A DNA stretch of 64,000 bases from Acridotheres tristis (lineage: Eukaryota > Chordata > Aves > Passeriformes > Sturnidae): NCBI GenBank assembly GCA_037013685.1, contig CM072905.1, forward strand, positions 9,018,991 to 9,082,990, read 5' to 3'. Of the stretch, positions 35,877-48,680 are shown in pieces (position 1 is the first letter of the stretch; the number at the start of each line of letters is the position of its first letter). The translations under genes and the position numbers were made by a program. Under the pieces are notes generated by a model. It was given only the letters and a program-made list of their open reading frames with translations, ran no database searches and was not told the origin of the DNA.

Positions 35877-38800
35877 TCCCCCTGAAAATGCTGTACCAAA
35901 GCATCCCAGCTGTGGTACTTACCTGGACCTTACCACCTGGTATTGCAACAAGTATTTTAAAAGAATAGTGACAAGCACCTGCAATTCTGTCCTGCTTTAC
36001 TCTTATTTTTGTTCTGTTTTCTTAGAGCAAGCAGTGACCCCTAATGTCACCTGAGCAGGGTTGGAATAAGCAATGCCTTGAGTATCAGCTAAGGGGGTGA
36101 TGCTGGGGTAGGGGGGAGTGAAATCTTGTAAGTTTGGGATGATCCTGGTGATGCCAGCTTGGATTTACTCACCTGTTGTTGTTCTGGTGAGCTGCAGTGG
36201 TGACAGCTTCGTGATGAAGCTGTTGGATGAGCAGGGAAGGAACAGCAAAGTTTAGTCTGGATGCTTTCACTTGGGGGAGCGTTTTGGAGTTCAGGTGGGC
36301 TGGAGTTTAGGGAGGGGATAAAGTGACTCAGGCTGGTTAGGTCTTACTGGTGGCAAATAGATGTTGTCAGAAATGCTGGCAGTCTTAAGGCCGTTCAGTA
36401 TAATCTGATTTGTCCTAAAAACACAGCAGTTAAGAAGGAAACGAAATAATTTGATGTACCAGTAAATATCATTAATTAAATATTTCAGTGTGGATACTTA
36501 GAGTTATATAGGTTGGAAAGAACTTTTTTTTAATGCAGAAGATAATATTTTGAAGTCGTGTGATGATTTTTACCTTGACTGTTAGGAAAAGTTATGAACT
36601 GGAATGTCAGACATAGTCTTTCTTCCTCACAGTCAAGACATAGGTTGGCTTGTGCTGGTGGATTTGAGACTCATGTCATGTTCTGTAGTAAACCTGAAGG
36701 TGTTTTCTCACCTTTATCTACATGTCTATATTAAAAACAAAATATTCTGGATATTTTTTTCCCTGTTAGCTTGTGGAGAAGTGATGAGTTTATACCCCTG
36801 AGTAGGATGAAGAGCTTCATTAGGATTCCTCTGGATAGCCCTCATGCTTCAAGGGGAATCTGATGCAATGCACAGCTTGACACCTGCAATTTAAGTACAA
36901 GCTATAATAGCATCTTAATAAATAGCTTGTCAGAGAGCTTCCAGGAAAGCTTTGTCCAGGAGAAAGCAAAAACTTCACTATGATGTGTCCAGTTACTACT
37001 TTTGCTGTAACTTCAGGTTTTTGTGCTGCAATGACCTCTTGATGTTTTGACCAAAAGTGCTTCAGTGACAGGCTGAGAGAATATGCTGGCCTGGCATGTT
37101 TACTGTAGGCTGTAGTATAGAGAATTCTGCTCTTATGTGGCTGCTTTTCTACATCAGCCTTGCCCTCAGTATGGCAGATGCTCTGAGGAATTCTTAATGT
37201 TCTCTAGACTGTTATCACTAAATTCTCCAATTTAGGAGCAAAAGTTCCCTGTGTTCGTTGCAGGGTGCAAGGAGGACATGGGTGCTTGTAGGTCTTTTCA
37301 GCACATCTTTAATAGAATAAATAAATAACTGAAGTAGATAGTGTGAATATTCTTCTCGTTCCCTTTTTCTTTAAATAACACCTGTTCCCCATTGCAGCAT
37401 AACAGCTCACTGCAGTGATACTGCAACAGGTTTTTCAGGGCAAACATAAGGGAATGGCTGAAGCCAGAAAGGGAGAAGAGCAAGGAGACAGATGCAGTGA
37501 TTCAGGATGTCCTCATGGATTGGTATGAGGAAGTAGCTTGTAGAAGAAAGTCCCAATAAACAGCACACAGTTAAAATGGGTGATGGGTGGCTCATCCATC
37601 TCTGCAACAATGAAACACCTGCCCTATGTCCTCGCCCTATAATCAAAAAATCAAAACTCAGATGAGTTTGGAGAATAAAAAGGCTCCTGGGTCTCCATTA
37701 CTGTGGACACGGTGTGTCTGATGAGTGGCTAGAGAGAGCTAAACCTGGTGTTAAACAGTCTCAGGGTGAGGACAAGTCATTCTGACTGAAAGCAAAGCGA
37801 CAGGTTTTACTGGATGGTGATGGTTGCTGTTAAATAATGTGAACGTGTATTTTGAAATCTGCTTAACTTTTGAGTCATCCTTTATTATAAGGCTTAATGT
37901 GTGCAGGTACTTGTGCTTGATGTATCTGTCTAATGGCATCACTCTTGCCTGTGGGACATAATTGGCTTTCAGAAGATAATTTCGGAGTCCACCCTGTTTT
38001 TCGTTTGAACAGTGTGAATGTTTGAACAAAATTAACATAGCTCTTTTTTTATTTTTTTTTTCCTCTGGCAGAAATTCACTGCCTCAGTGTTGTTGGGATC
38101 ACTTGCAACAGAAGTTTCACTGCATGAGTTCAGAGTTTTGCCCCTGGTGTCTTCCTTCTGTTTAAGCACTGGGGCTGGAATGTTTTGCAGTATAAGTCCT
38201 GCAGAACCTCTGCAGCTTGTTTTGATGCCTTGAGTAGGGACAAGTGATGTGTGAGGATAACTTTCTGCCCCTTTGCTGAGGGATAACCTTTACACTGTTT
38301 AATTTTGTTTATTCACAGCTTGCACATAAACAAACTTCTGTGTTTTCTGTTGAGTGGCATCATGTGTGTGCTGTGGTGAAAACTGATTTTGTGGACCAGA
38401 TGTGGATTTACAGTCAACTTGAAATATCCCTTTGCAAGTAAAGTTTCCTGAATGTGTTAAGCACTACTGAATTTGAGGGCAAGAGACTAAAGGTTAAAAG
38501 CTTGTCCCTCTTTCCTCCTCATCTGTGTTCTTGATGTGGCTTTCAAGATTCTTCAAAAGCACGTTTGGAGGCTCTATTGTTATTAAATATGACTTTTTTC
38601 TTTTTGAGCTTCCTCATGTAACCTCTATCAAGTGGGTCACACCGACACTCACAATAATGAGTCACGTCAACAGTAAATGCAAACCATATGGTTTGTTTTT
38701 TTTCCCTTTTACGCATTGCTTGCAGTTATTTTCTAAGTGCTGACTTGAATTTAGACCCTGCTCAGTACCCCAATGTGTCTTTGGGATGGGGAGCTGTGTA

Positions 38801-39059
38801 TTTGGAGGTTTCTGTTGAGGAACCAGGACTTGATGTCATCACTTGCACTACACTAAAATATGTTTTTGCCACAGATTTCCTGTGTAACCTCAGACTTAAT
38901 AATTTTAAATTATTTTTTCCCTTGTCTTGATTCATCTGCCTACAAGTGGGAATGCTGTGAGGCTTCCCTAAGGTCCTGCAAAGCAGACCCATGAGGTGAC
39001 AGAGAGTCTGTTTTTGGGTGGTCCTCTACAGGCACAGGATAAAAGATGCTTGTGTTTGG

Positions 39060-39195
39060 GAACAAGGTGCTCAGAGCACAGGAGGAGAAACAAACTTGGT
39101 GGTGAAGTGATTTGCTCATACTCAATAGGTTTGTGACAGCACAGAAACTGGGACCAAAGGATTTTTCCCTAATAGCCCAAATCCTGCAGCCAATA
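39060..39195. mobile_element. Possible MIR-like SINE remnant
   Basis: The order 'gaggagaaac', 'gtgaagtgatttgctcatac', 'gacagcacagaaactgggacc' is reminiscent of the MIR core (gaggaaactgag, ttaagtgacttgccca, agtggcagagctgggatt). Divergence is high and the match is from memory, so this is tentative. Confidence 0.3.
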
Positions 39196-40229
39196 AATCA
39201 GGCTCCCCACAGTTTGTTCTTCCAGCTGCGGTGCTGCACTGTGCAGTGTTATCTTAGGGCTTTGAGCCACTCTGGGTACAGAGCTGGTGGGGTTCATCCA
39301 GCATCAGTGAGAGGAAGCAGGGCTTGTTTGAGCTGCCCTCGGCTTGGGCTGTGGGCAAACAAGCCGTGGGGATTTACTGCTCATTCTGCTTAGCAGCAGC
39401 CAGCCCTGGCACCCTGTGCTGCTCTCCTATCCCTTCCCTGTGGTCTCTGAAATGGTTGTTGGGGTGTTCATTTTTAGCCATAGTAAATGGCCACATGTTC
39501 TCTTTCTTGCTAAACACAGCTCTGTGTCTGCCTGTAGCCCATCAGTGAAAATGATAAACTGAGCTTAAACCTCATATTGGGTAGCAGTGGAGGGACAAGC
39601 TCCTACCAAAAAAAAGCAGCACAGTTCAGTGCTTCCCCAGCTATGACAAGAGAGTGAGGTGTCTTCTCCTCTCCAAATGTGGAGGTTGGGGCTGCCCAGC
39701 TGGGCTGGAGGGTATCAGTCGCACGTAGAGCATTGCTTTTGCTGCAGTTTACGACGTGAGCTTGGCATCCCTCCCAGTTTCAGATCCATTGGGAATATAG
39801 ACTTGGAAGGGGAACAAAGTACTTGGGAAAAGGTGGAGTCTGATCTGTGAAGCTGGAGAACATGCTGGATTGAGCCACCAGGAAGGGAGTTTGAGTACGT
39901 GTTTTACTCAGTATGCTCAGCTCAGCTGAGGGGCAGTAACTGTGCCTGCAGTAATTTAATTGCTTTTGATCATGTGCTTATATCCTACTTAATTTTAAAG
40001 CCTATTACTAGTGGTTTGATTTTTTTTTCTGGAGGATGATTTAAAATTGTCCCATAATATTAAGGCTGAAATGTTGCAAGAGACCTGTGCTGCTGAGCTG
40101 GATGGGCCAACACCCAGTGATGTCCTGGGCTTCCTGCATTTCTTGCTGTGTGTTTTGGAAGGTTTGAGATTGACATTCACATTGTTAGCTCTGTCATTTC
40201 TCTAACCTTCTCTTTCTTTCTTCCTGCAG

Positions 40230-40618
40230 TGGCTTAACCCACGAGTCTCACAGGAAGGATGTTGAACAGGTCTACCTCCGCTGTTCTGAAGGGTCCATAG
40301 AGTGGATGTACCCCACGGGAGCACTCATAGTCAACCTGCGACCCAATATTTCACCTGCCTCTTACAAACACTTGACTGTTTGCATAAAGCCCTTCAAAGA
40401 CTCTGCAGGAGCAAATATTTATTTGGAAAAAACTGGAGAACTGAAACTCTTGGTCCGAGATGGAGACCGCAGCCCCAGCAGAGTGTATTGCTTTGGCTAC
40501 GAGCAGGGGGGGCTGTTTGTGGAGGCCACTCCCCAGCAGGACATTAGCAGGAAGATTACAGGCTTCCAGTACGAATTGATGAGCAAGGGGATAGCAGCTG
40601 ATTTGCACACAGCTTCTG
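40230..40618 (+). CDS. METRNL: METRNL coding exon 2: main body of meteorin domain
   Basis: This 389-nt exon has a CTGCAG acceptor with a strong pyrimidine tract and a GTGAGT donor. It completes Ser38, encodes residues 39-167 and carries one base into Ala168. Landmarks of the meteorin family are intact: GLTHESHRKDVEQVYLRC, EWMYPTGALIVNLRPN, HLTVC, GANIYLEKTGELKLLV and EQGGLFVEATPQQDI. It holds three cysteines (residue 56, residue 89 and the YCFG cysteine). It also has an N-I-S glycosylation sequon at Asn77. The frame is open throughout with no frameshift. Identification is by the dense conservation of these blocks with human METRNL rather than METRN. Confidence 0.97.
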
Positions 40619-43600
40619 GTGAGTGCCGGGGCATTGTCACACTTCCATGTCCTGTACTGGATGCTTAACAGATGGCTGAGAGAGTGAGGGAGTGAGTGGG
40701 AAAGTGGCTGGATGTGAGTTTCGTGTGCTTTTAAGGACATGTTTTATAAACAGAACTATTGCAGAAGAATTGATTGGTTTTTAGTTTGTTGTTGTATTTT
40801 GGAAGCTGGTGGCATGGGCTGAACTCCAGTGATTAGTTGAGGGCCGCAGTGTGAAGGATTCTCTCTCCCCTGGCACGGGCAGGGTGAGCTGGCTCTACCC
40901 TACACCGAACTCCAGCATGAACTGAGCTTCCCCGCCTTGCTCTAACACTTCTCTAACTACTTTTTAACTCAGTTTTTAAGACCCCACTGCATGTTTTGAA
41001 TAATAAACATTTGAACAAGGAGGCACTCCTTTTCCTCAGTGTTTTTTTTTTTCCCTTTGCAAGTAGTGCTACTTGCTGACCTAATTATTGCTTTTTCTGT
41101 TTTTTTTTTTTCCTTAATTCAAACAAGAAAAACGGTGTGTTCCTTCCTGAGCTCTCCTTATTACACTCTGCTGAGCATTACCGTGCCATGGCAGAGCTCT
41201 TCAACACCCTGACAATACTTTAACAGGACAGTGTTGTCCTCTCTCTCAACCATTATGAAAAGCAAGTTTTGTAGGGAGGAGTTTTACTCCAATGAAAAAC
41301 TTATAGGAAAGAGGAGTGGACAAACGGAGAGATCTTACAAGCCTGTAAAGCCTGGGACTAAACAGCATTTGGAACAATGGCTGTAGGTGTGACCTAAGTG
41401 TGCTGAGCAATTAGACAGTTTGAGACGAAAAACTGGCATTTGTGGAGGATGACAGGGTGGAAGGGGAATTCCCTTTAGATAGGTGGGATCTGGTTCATGC
41501 ATCTCACCCATTCAGGATTGCCTCTAGCTTTTATCCCCAAAACCAAGGAGGGGAGATTTCCAGAACAGCCCAGGGAATTGCAGATGTAGGGTTGTTTGTC
41601 TCAAATGACTGCAAGGGTTTCAAGGTTTAGGTATTTTAAGTGGGGAACTGGATTTATTTCAACCAGATTTCTTTTGAAACGTGGGCTGCCTTTGCTCTGT
41701 TGGGTGAGGGCAAGGAGAAGAGTCCTCAGAGCACACTGGGGATGACTCAGCCCAGGGCAAAGCCGATGTTCAGTGAGGCTGTGTGGCCCAAGAGCCGAGG
41801 GGAGGCTGGCCAGACTCTGCCGTGCTGATGCCACATGCTCTGCCTGAGATGCTGCTTGATAAGCAGTGGTGTGACTAATTAAACTGCAGCTGTATCTTCC
41901 AGGGATATCTTCTCTGGGATAAGTGATTGCAGAACTTGTTCCATCCTCTCCCCTCCCCTGGCTCCTTTCCAGGCTCTGGATTGTCTGTTTGTGTATTTGT
42001 GCAGCCCTGCCAGTGTTAAATGTTGGCATGCCAGCTCGGATGGAGCTTTCTTTTTGTGCAGCTCTGAGCTGGACTCAGCTCAGCTGAGCAGAGCTGGGCT
42101 CAGGGCTGATGCAGTAACCCTAGGAACTGACAGGTGGCAGCTTTGCCATTAAAACAAAAAAATATAAACACAAATATTCTAAATTCGAAGTCACTGTCTT
42201 TACTTTTGCCATGCTCACAAGTGGTAGCTTATTATTGGGCATTCTGCATTTTAAGCAGACTGCTCTGCTACATCCAAAAAGTGCTACAGACGAAATGGGG
42301 AATCTCTGCAGAGCTGCTTTCCCAGTAAGATCATTTGTGCAAAGATGAATATGCTGTGCAGAATGTCAGCTATGTTGTAAAATTCCATTGCAGAAGACAT
42401 TAAATACATTGTTTAATCAGTTATTTGGAGAATGTTCCCAGATTCAGTGCTGCTTTCTCTGTCAGGCTGTGAGGATGGAGACACAGACAGGCTAATGAGA
42501 AGTCACTTAAACTTACTAAGAAAAGTCCTGGGCTCATTTTTTCCCTAAAAAAATTGAAATTGCTTTTGCATATAGTAAAATTATATGACAGAAACACTGC
42601 TTATCACTGCTGGGTTTATTCTGCATTTAGGGTTTCTCCTGAGCTTTGCTAGCATTGAGGACTTGCTGCTGACATCTTTTACCACCACAAGCCAGCACAA
42701 ACTGCTGTTGTTTTCAGAACTAAATGCTCTACTTTACACATAAAATCTTGGAGATTTTTAAAGCTAATGGGAGTATTTTTTTCAGGGACGTTCAGAAGTC
42801 AAACTGAGGACTGAATCCAATTACAGCCTTCCTCTTTAATAGGCACATTAAATCACTTTTTCAGTGACTGCTGTATTTTCAGCTGTAACAGACACTGGTT
42901 GAATTTCAGTGCTGTCTTATGAAACAATGTGGTGGGGAATCTGCTCCATTCTCCAAGTGTCTTGTTTGGCTAGAAGAAGCTTTTTAATAGTTCATCAGCA
43001 GAGCCTTCAGGGCAAACTGGGGATCTCTATTGTATTTTGAATTATTTCTCTTGCCTTTTTTTGGATCCCCAGACTCTGGGGAGGGGCTGTGCAGAGTGAA
43101 AACACGATGAAAATGCCATACATGACTCTTTCCACTACTCACTTAGATGAGCACTTTTATTTTCCTATAAATATCTGTACGTCTGGGGGAACTGCCAAAT
43201 AGCTGCTTGTGAGGCTTCCACAGAGCAATATATTTGAGGCTCTTTGCAGTTCGTGGACCTCCTTTCTTCTGGAGCTGCTTCTAATTTTTTTTGTGACACC
43301 TCTGATGAAATGTGCTTTACTGAGCTGTTCATTTGGAGGGGGAGTTTACAATCGCTGAAGGTTTCTTCACTGGAGAGGAGGCTTAAGTCAGGGGCAAGTG
43401 CTGACCCTTAAAGGAGCTGAAAACTGAGTTTTAAGGTTCTGCATTTCCCACCACCCTTACATCTGTCCCTTGTTCACAAACGTGGCTGATTTTTGTCTGC
43501 AGTTTTTGGTTTACAGTTTTTGGCTGCTGCACTCTGGAAAAAGGAGGCTGCTCGTGTCTCAGTTGCAGTTTGACAGAGTTTAGCAGAGCTGCAGTAGGTG

Positions 43601-45808
43601 TGAAGAAGTGACAAAGATGTGAGATGCTGTCATAGATGGGGTCTGAGATGTGCTGGGCAGGGGAAGCTGCAGTGCTTCTTCTGATGGCAAAGAGCTGAAA
43701 ATCACAAATATTGCATAATTTTCTTGCTGCTTCAGAGTGGGGAGATGACTATCATAAAAGACCCAGGTGTGGGCTCAGTAATCCAGCCCTTTCCTTGTGC
43801 AATAACTACTTGCTAACAACTTCTCCCCGCTTTCCCTAAGTGCTGTGTTTGGTTCCTGCTGATAATTGTTGTACTCTGCCCTTGAATTACTCTCTCTTCC
43901 TAACCTGGCATCCCAGCGCTGATTAAAGGGTGTAAGTCATCTGTTTAATACTTTAATGACCTGTTGTGTCCTTAGAGTCCTGACATTGCAGGGTGCATCA
44001 ACAAATCAACAATGCTTGGCATGGTGCCTGTGGTTTAATTAGAAATCCTCAGGTTTTATTAGTTTACAGCCATTCTTTCCCACTTAATCAGAGTCTAGCA
44101 AATAATTCAGTAGAAGACATATGCAGGTTCTGCATTGGCCTTTTCCTTTTTTTAGAAGGTTGAATGACATAAGGCAGTCTTTAAAATTTTCTAGATTTTG
44201 GGGACTTAACCCTTTTCTTGACTCTGACTCTGCCTTACCACATTCTCAAGATTTTCCTAACTGTAGGAAGAGTTTATACTGTACTGATAGATTTTAATTC
44301 AGGTTGCTGACATCTGGCATGGAAAGTTTTTTACTGTGATAGTAACAGTCAGAAAAAGTGCATTTCTGTGGGGTTGGAGTTTCTTAAGATGGGAAGAGGA
44401 GTGAAGGCAAAGATGCCACAGTGCTTGACATCATTTAATGGGAGTAGTCCCTAAGAAGGGTCACCTTGACCATTCAGGCATCTTGATGGGTGTGTTCTCT
44501 CTTCATATCCAAAAGTGATGGTTGACTGAAAGTGCTTTTGATTTCAGATTAGGCTTTGGGTTGCACCCCTCTATCATTCCCATCCACACTGATGCTCCAT
44601 TAACTCCAGCTCATGCTCTGCAGCCTCAGTGTTTGCCCAAATGAAGAACTGAGGCACTGTGACATTTTGGCCTGAGGCCATTGGAGAATCAGCAGAACCT
44701 GTTTAAGTTGTTGAATTCTGTTGATTCTAATCTTTTCTGCTTGTGCTGGAAGAAAATATTCCTCTGAGTAGCAGCTATGCTGCCTATTCTGGCAAGTAGA
44801 TGGAGGTTTTGGCAAACACTGTTTGGCCTTATTCTCCCTGCAGGTTTTCTGAGGGTGCTGACCCACAGGAGCTGTGCCTGGTTTAGGTCTGCCTTGCACC
44901 ACAGCACACTGCTTGCATTACATTTCTGTGAAAACTGTGAAGGGCCCTGGAGGGTGATTTACTTTTTGAATACTTCAGCTTCTGCTCAACTGGTCTGAAA
45001 TAACAATCTGTAGGTTTGACCAAAAGTTTTGGAGAGGAGGGTGAATCCTTTTCCCTGTCCCACCAAAGGAGCTTTATTTTGTTAATTAAAGTCTGTGTTT
45101 CGAGATGTCTCATCAAGCTCTGGGTCCAGCTTTTTTCATGCTGTGTAGTTTGCTTTTCCCATTGCACACCCTGGGGATGTCTGTAATTCAGTTGTCAGAG
45201 CTCAGAGGGTATATTGAAAGCCCTTTCATTACCCACCTGCTTTTGTGTAGTAAAGAAGTCAAACTTTAACAAAAATGCCCCTTTATCTTGATGGCATCTA
45301 CAGACTTAGTGCAGATTCTATTAACTGTTTTATATGTTTTCTTTATTAATGCTGGGTACCTGGCTGAGAACATTAATACATAGGAGGCACAACACTTACG
45401 TGGGTATCTGAAAAACAAGGCAAAACTAGATAAATCCGGTTAAGTAATTAACAGTATTCAGCTATTTCCTGTATGCTGTTCATTTACTGTCCTGAGAAAA
45501 CAGATCAGAAATTCAGAAAGCTTAGAAGTATTCGGGCTATACCAGTGTTTCTGCTAACAAATGGCTTTTTAAAGCACCCTTCTTAACTTCTGATCTTTAA
45601 TGCAGTGTGTGTTTGGCAGAGGTGGGGCTCCAATCTGCGCTGTCCCTGCAGGTATCCTCCCAGGTCTCTATTGTCATTCCACCTGGTAGGCTCTTAGTCT
45701 CGTGTTTTCCTCTAGTTCCTCACAAATATCCAATCTTTAGGTTTTTTTTTTTTTTTTCTTTCTCAGAGGCTGGATATGCTGCTTAGCTTTGTGACCTGAA
45801 GCAGCAGA

Positions 45809-46040
45809 TCATGGAATCACAGAATGGTTTATATTGGAAGTGACCTTTAAATTCCATCCAGTCCAGCCCTGTGCAGTGTGCAGGGGCACCTTCCATTGCT
45901 CAGAGCCCCATCCACGCTGGCTTTGAATGTTTCCTTAGGGCATCTACCACTACTCTGTGCATCCTGTTCCAGTATTTCACCATCCTCTCACTGGTGTGTT
46001 TTTCACTTCTTGTCAGAGTGGAAACTTTCTGGTGTTTTGT
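45809..46040 (-). mobile_element. CR1 LINE 3' fragment (minus orientation)
   Basis: It starts ATGGAATCACAGAATGGTTT, followed by 'ttggaagtgacctttaaa', 'ccagtccagccctg', 'ggggcaccttccattg' and 'catcctgttccagtatttcacc', the order of a reversed CR1 3' end. It is 5'-truncated and non-coding. Confidence 0.88.
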
Positions 46041-46359
46041 GCCAAGGCTGGCGAGCAGGCAGTGCCTGCTGTGCCCACTCTTTGCCAGGGTAACCACGGC
46101 TGAGCTCCTCACTGCTGTGGGCAGAAGAGGTGATGGAAACTTGGAACACTTAAACTGAAAGTCCCCATGACCTTTAGACCTAGCACAGGTTCTGCCTGAG
46201 TAATTGTGGCCATCTGAGGTGCTGGCACTGTGCTGTGTGCCAGAGGGGGAGCATCACTGGGTGCTGCATGGGGTCTGTTCCAATACACCCCATCAGATGA
46301 GAAAAATGCCTTGCTTTGTATTTCTCCCCTCCCTGCCCTCTGTCCATGTTAAAACTCGT

Positions 46360-46437
46360 ACCTATTGGGGCTGAGGGGTTAGAGCTGGATGGTTTTTCAG
46401 GTCCCTTCCATGCCAAACCATCCTGTGACTCTATGAA
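46360..46437 (+). mobile_element. CR1 LINE 3' tail (plus orientation)
   Basis: It contains a 'ggttagagctggatgg' block, 'caggtcccttccatgccaaa' and ends CCATCCTGTGACTCTATGAA, the typical CR1 3' terminus. Only the extreme tail is present. Confidence 0.8.
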
Positions 46438-48626
46438 GTGCACAGAACAGGTTGATACTGCATTCCTCCCGTTTGGGGTTTGCTGGAGAAAGGAATAACA
46501 AACAGCAAAGTTGAGGGATCTGCCCTATAAGCCTGAGCACACCTTGCTGGGTGGCTCACCTGTGCAACTAAAGCTTTTTATGATTTGTTTGGCTTTTCTC
46601 TAAAAGATCATAAACAAGTTTTAAGAGAAAAACATCAGAAAAAAGCCTTTATTGCAATTTCTCACAGTACAGTGCAGTTAGTGGCTGTGTAAGGGATCCT
46701 TCTGACATTCCTGCTCTGGGATACAATATTTCAAATGGGGTTCTTTTTGATGTGTGCTCCCCCTCGTTGCAGAAGTGTCCACACTAACTTTGTCTTTCCC
46801 ATAGTAATGGCTGATCCAAAACTTGGTACAAAGTAACCACGAAAATAGAAAGTTTAGCATTCTCTACCCCTAATGTGCAAAAAGCACACTTAGAGTTGTT
46901 TTTTGAGGGCGTGTCACAGAGCAGCCCCTAGCTGGATCCGGCTGGCTGCAGTGTAACACTGCCTGCAGTGGGATTAATTTTGAGAAGCTGGAAACCTGCT
47001 CTAGTTTTTCGTGTGCTTGAAGTGGTCAGGTTTGCAGTGAATGATTGACTGGGTGGGAGAGTTTGAGAACAAAGTTTTGGATTTTTTTTCCCCTGTGTGG
47101 AATGGTTTGAAAGTGCTGTTCTGGTGCTCAAGGAATGCACACGCTCACACACCATTGTGAACCGAGCGAAGGTGATATTTTGGGGACCTGAGTCTGAAAA
47201 ATGTTGGACTAAGAAGCCTTCACTTAAAAGAAAGCCTCCACCAAAACTGCATGGATTCCCTAATTTAATCTCTCCTCCCAAGAGAATGGTTTTGGCAGCA
47301 TCTTCTCTGGCCCTGCTTGCCCTTTGATGCTGTGGGACAGGAGTTGGTTTTGCAGTGGGCAGAGGAGGTGACAATGGGGCTGCAGTGATAAATACACAGC
47401 TGCAGGGGAGAGGGGGAGAGAAAATAGCTTATTTTTGCTAGACTGGCCACGAATGCCGTTAGCTTATTTCCCAACTCAGTGGGCAGTCAAAAGCAATAAG
47501 CAGTCAGGTGGATTGTGCGGGCAGCTGGGGCTCTGACCTTTGTGTACCACCAAAGATGGGCCCACAAACAGAGCTGCAATCCAGCCCAGTTGCTTGGCAG
47601 TCTTTAATAATGCTCTGTGCTTGCTCTGCAAAACTGTTTAGTTTGCTAATTCCTGAGGCTGTAGCTAAAGAAGGGATGAGAGGGCGGGGAAGCTGCATTC
47701 CTCTTCCCACTGACTGAAACATGGGCCAGATCTTTCCTAGGTTGAAGTCTTGATTTGCAGGGCAGAAAATCTCTTACACCTCAATCTGTGCTAGAAGCCA
47801 GAAAATATTCATTGAAATATTGCACAGATACTTGGAAGATATCCTGGACCTAAAGCTCTGATCTGTTATGTCTGATTTTGGGAGGTTCAATCCTGGCTCA
47901 GAAAAGCTGCTGCCCTGTGACAGCCTTGGTCCAGTTAACCTTTGGAGCCGGTTCAGATTTGTGGAAGGATTTTTTTGGTATGGGCTGTACGGGCACCTCC
48001 TGACTCCTTTATGGGATTTGAGCATTAAACTCCTGCAATGGGCATCACCTCTGGTGTTTGCCCATGTGCTTTCTGTAGTGAAGCCCTGGGAGAGCTGTAG
48101 TGATCAGAGGTGCTGGGAAATGCACATGGAGCTTGTCTGGCATTCCATTGCCCTGTTTGCCTCCCAGCATCATTCCTGTTTGCACAGGATGCACCTCTGC
48201 CCCACCACAACTGCTGGTAGCTTCACATTTCTTCTATCTGCATGTGGATGTCAGAAATTTGAGAGGAAAAAGATGTTCCTATATAGAGCTGGTGACTGAG
48301 CTTGATATGACCAAGCACCATGTGATTTTAAGTAAGAAAAGGTGATGTATCTCAAAGCTTTTCCTGTTACAAATGAAAAGCTTTAAGTAGATTTTTTTTT
48401 TTAAAGTTAACTGAATAATGTTACAGCATCGAGGATCTCTCTCTCTGTGTAGATGTAGCCCCTCCACAGCCCTTCTTAAGAATAGGCTGATCAAATAAAC
48501 ATGGTTTTATAATGAAAACTGGCCTTGTTCCTTCAGAGCTCTCCCACACACCAAAATGAATTTGATTTCTAGAAACAGGAAGGAGAAGGACCTGTGTGGA
48601 GCTGAGCGCACATATGCTCCATATGC

Positions 48627-48680
48627 TTTTTTCTTTTCTTTTCTTTTCTTTTCCTTTTTTTTTTTTTTAAAAAAAAAAAA
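48627..48680. repeat. (TTTTC)n tract followed by T14-A12
   Basis: Several TTTTC units lead into a run of 14 T directly followed by 12 A, which could fold back on itself. It is in METRNL intron 2. Confidence 0.9.

Larger units (their letters stand above)
34587..40229 (+). other. METRNL: METRNL intron 1
   Basis: This 5.6-kb intron has a GTGAGG donor and CTGCAG acceptor with a T/C-rich tract. Its first 700 bp belong to the CpG island and include (CTCC)n and (GATGATG)n runs. An A/C-rich (AAAC)n tract lies at 35.8 kb, and a possible SINE remnant at 39.06 kb. No exon was recognised. Confidence 0.9.

Noticed and set aside
40351..40740. 129-codon antisense open frame over METRNL exon 2
   Set aside because: It is a shadow of the conserved plus-strand exon and its own translation matches nothing.
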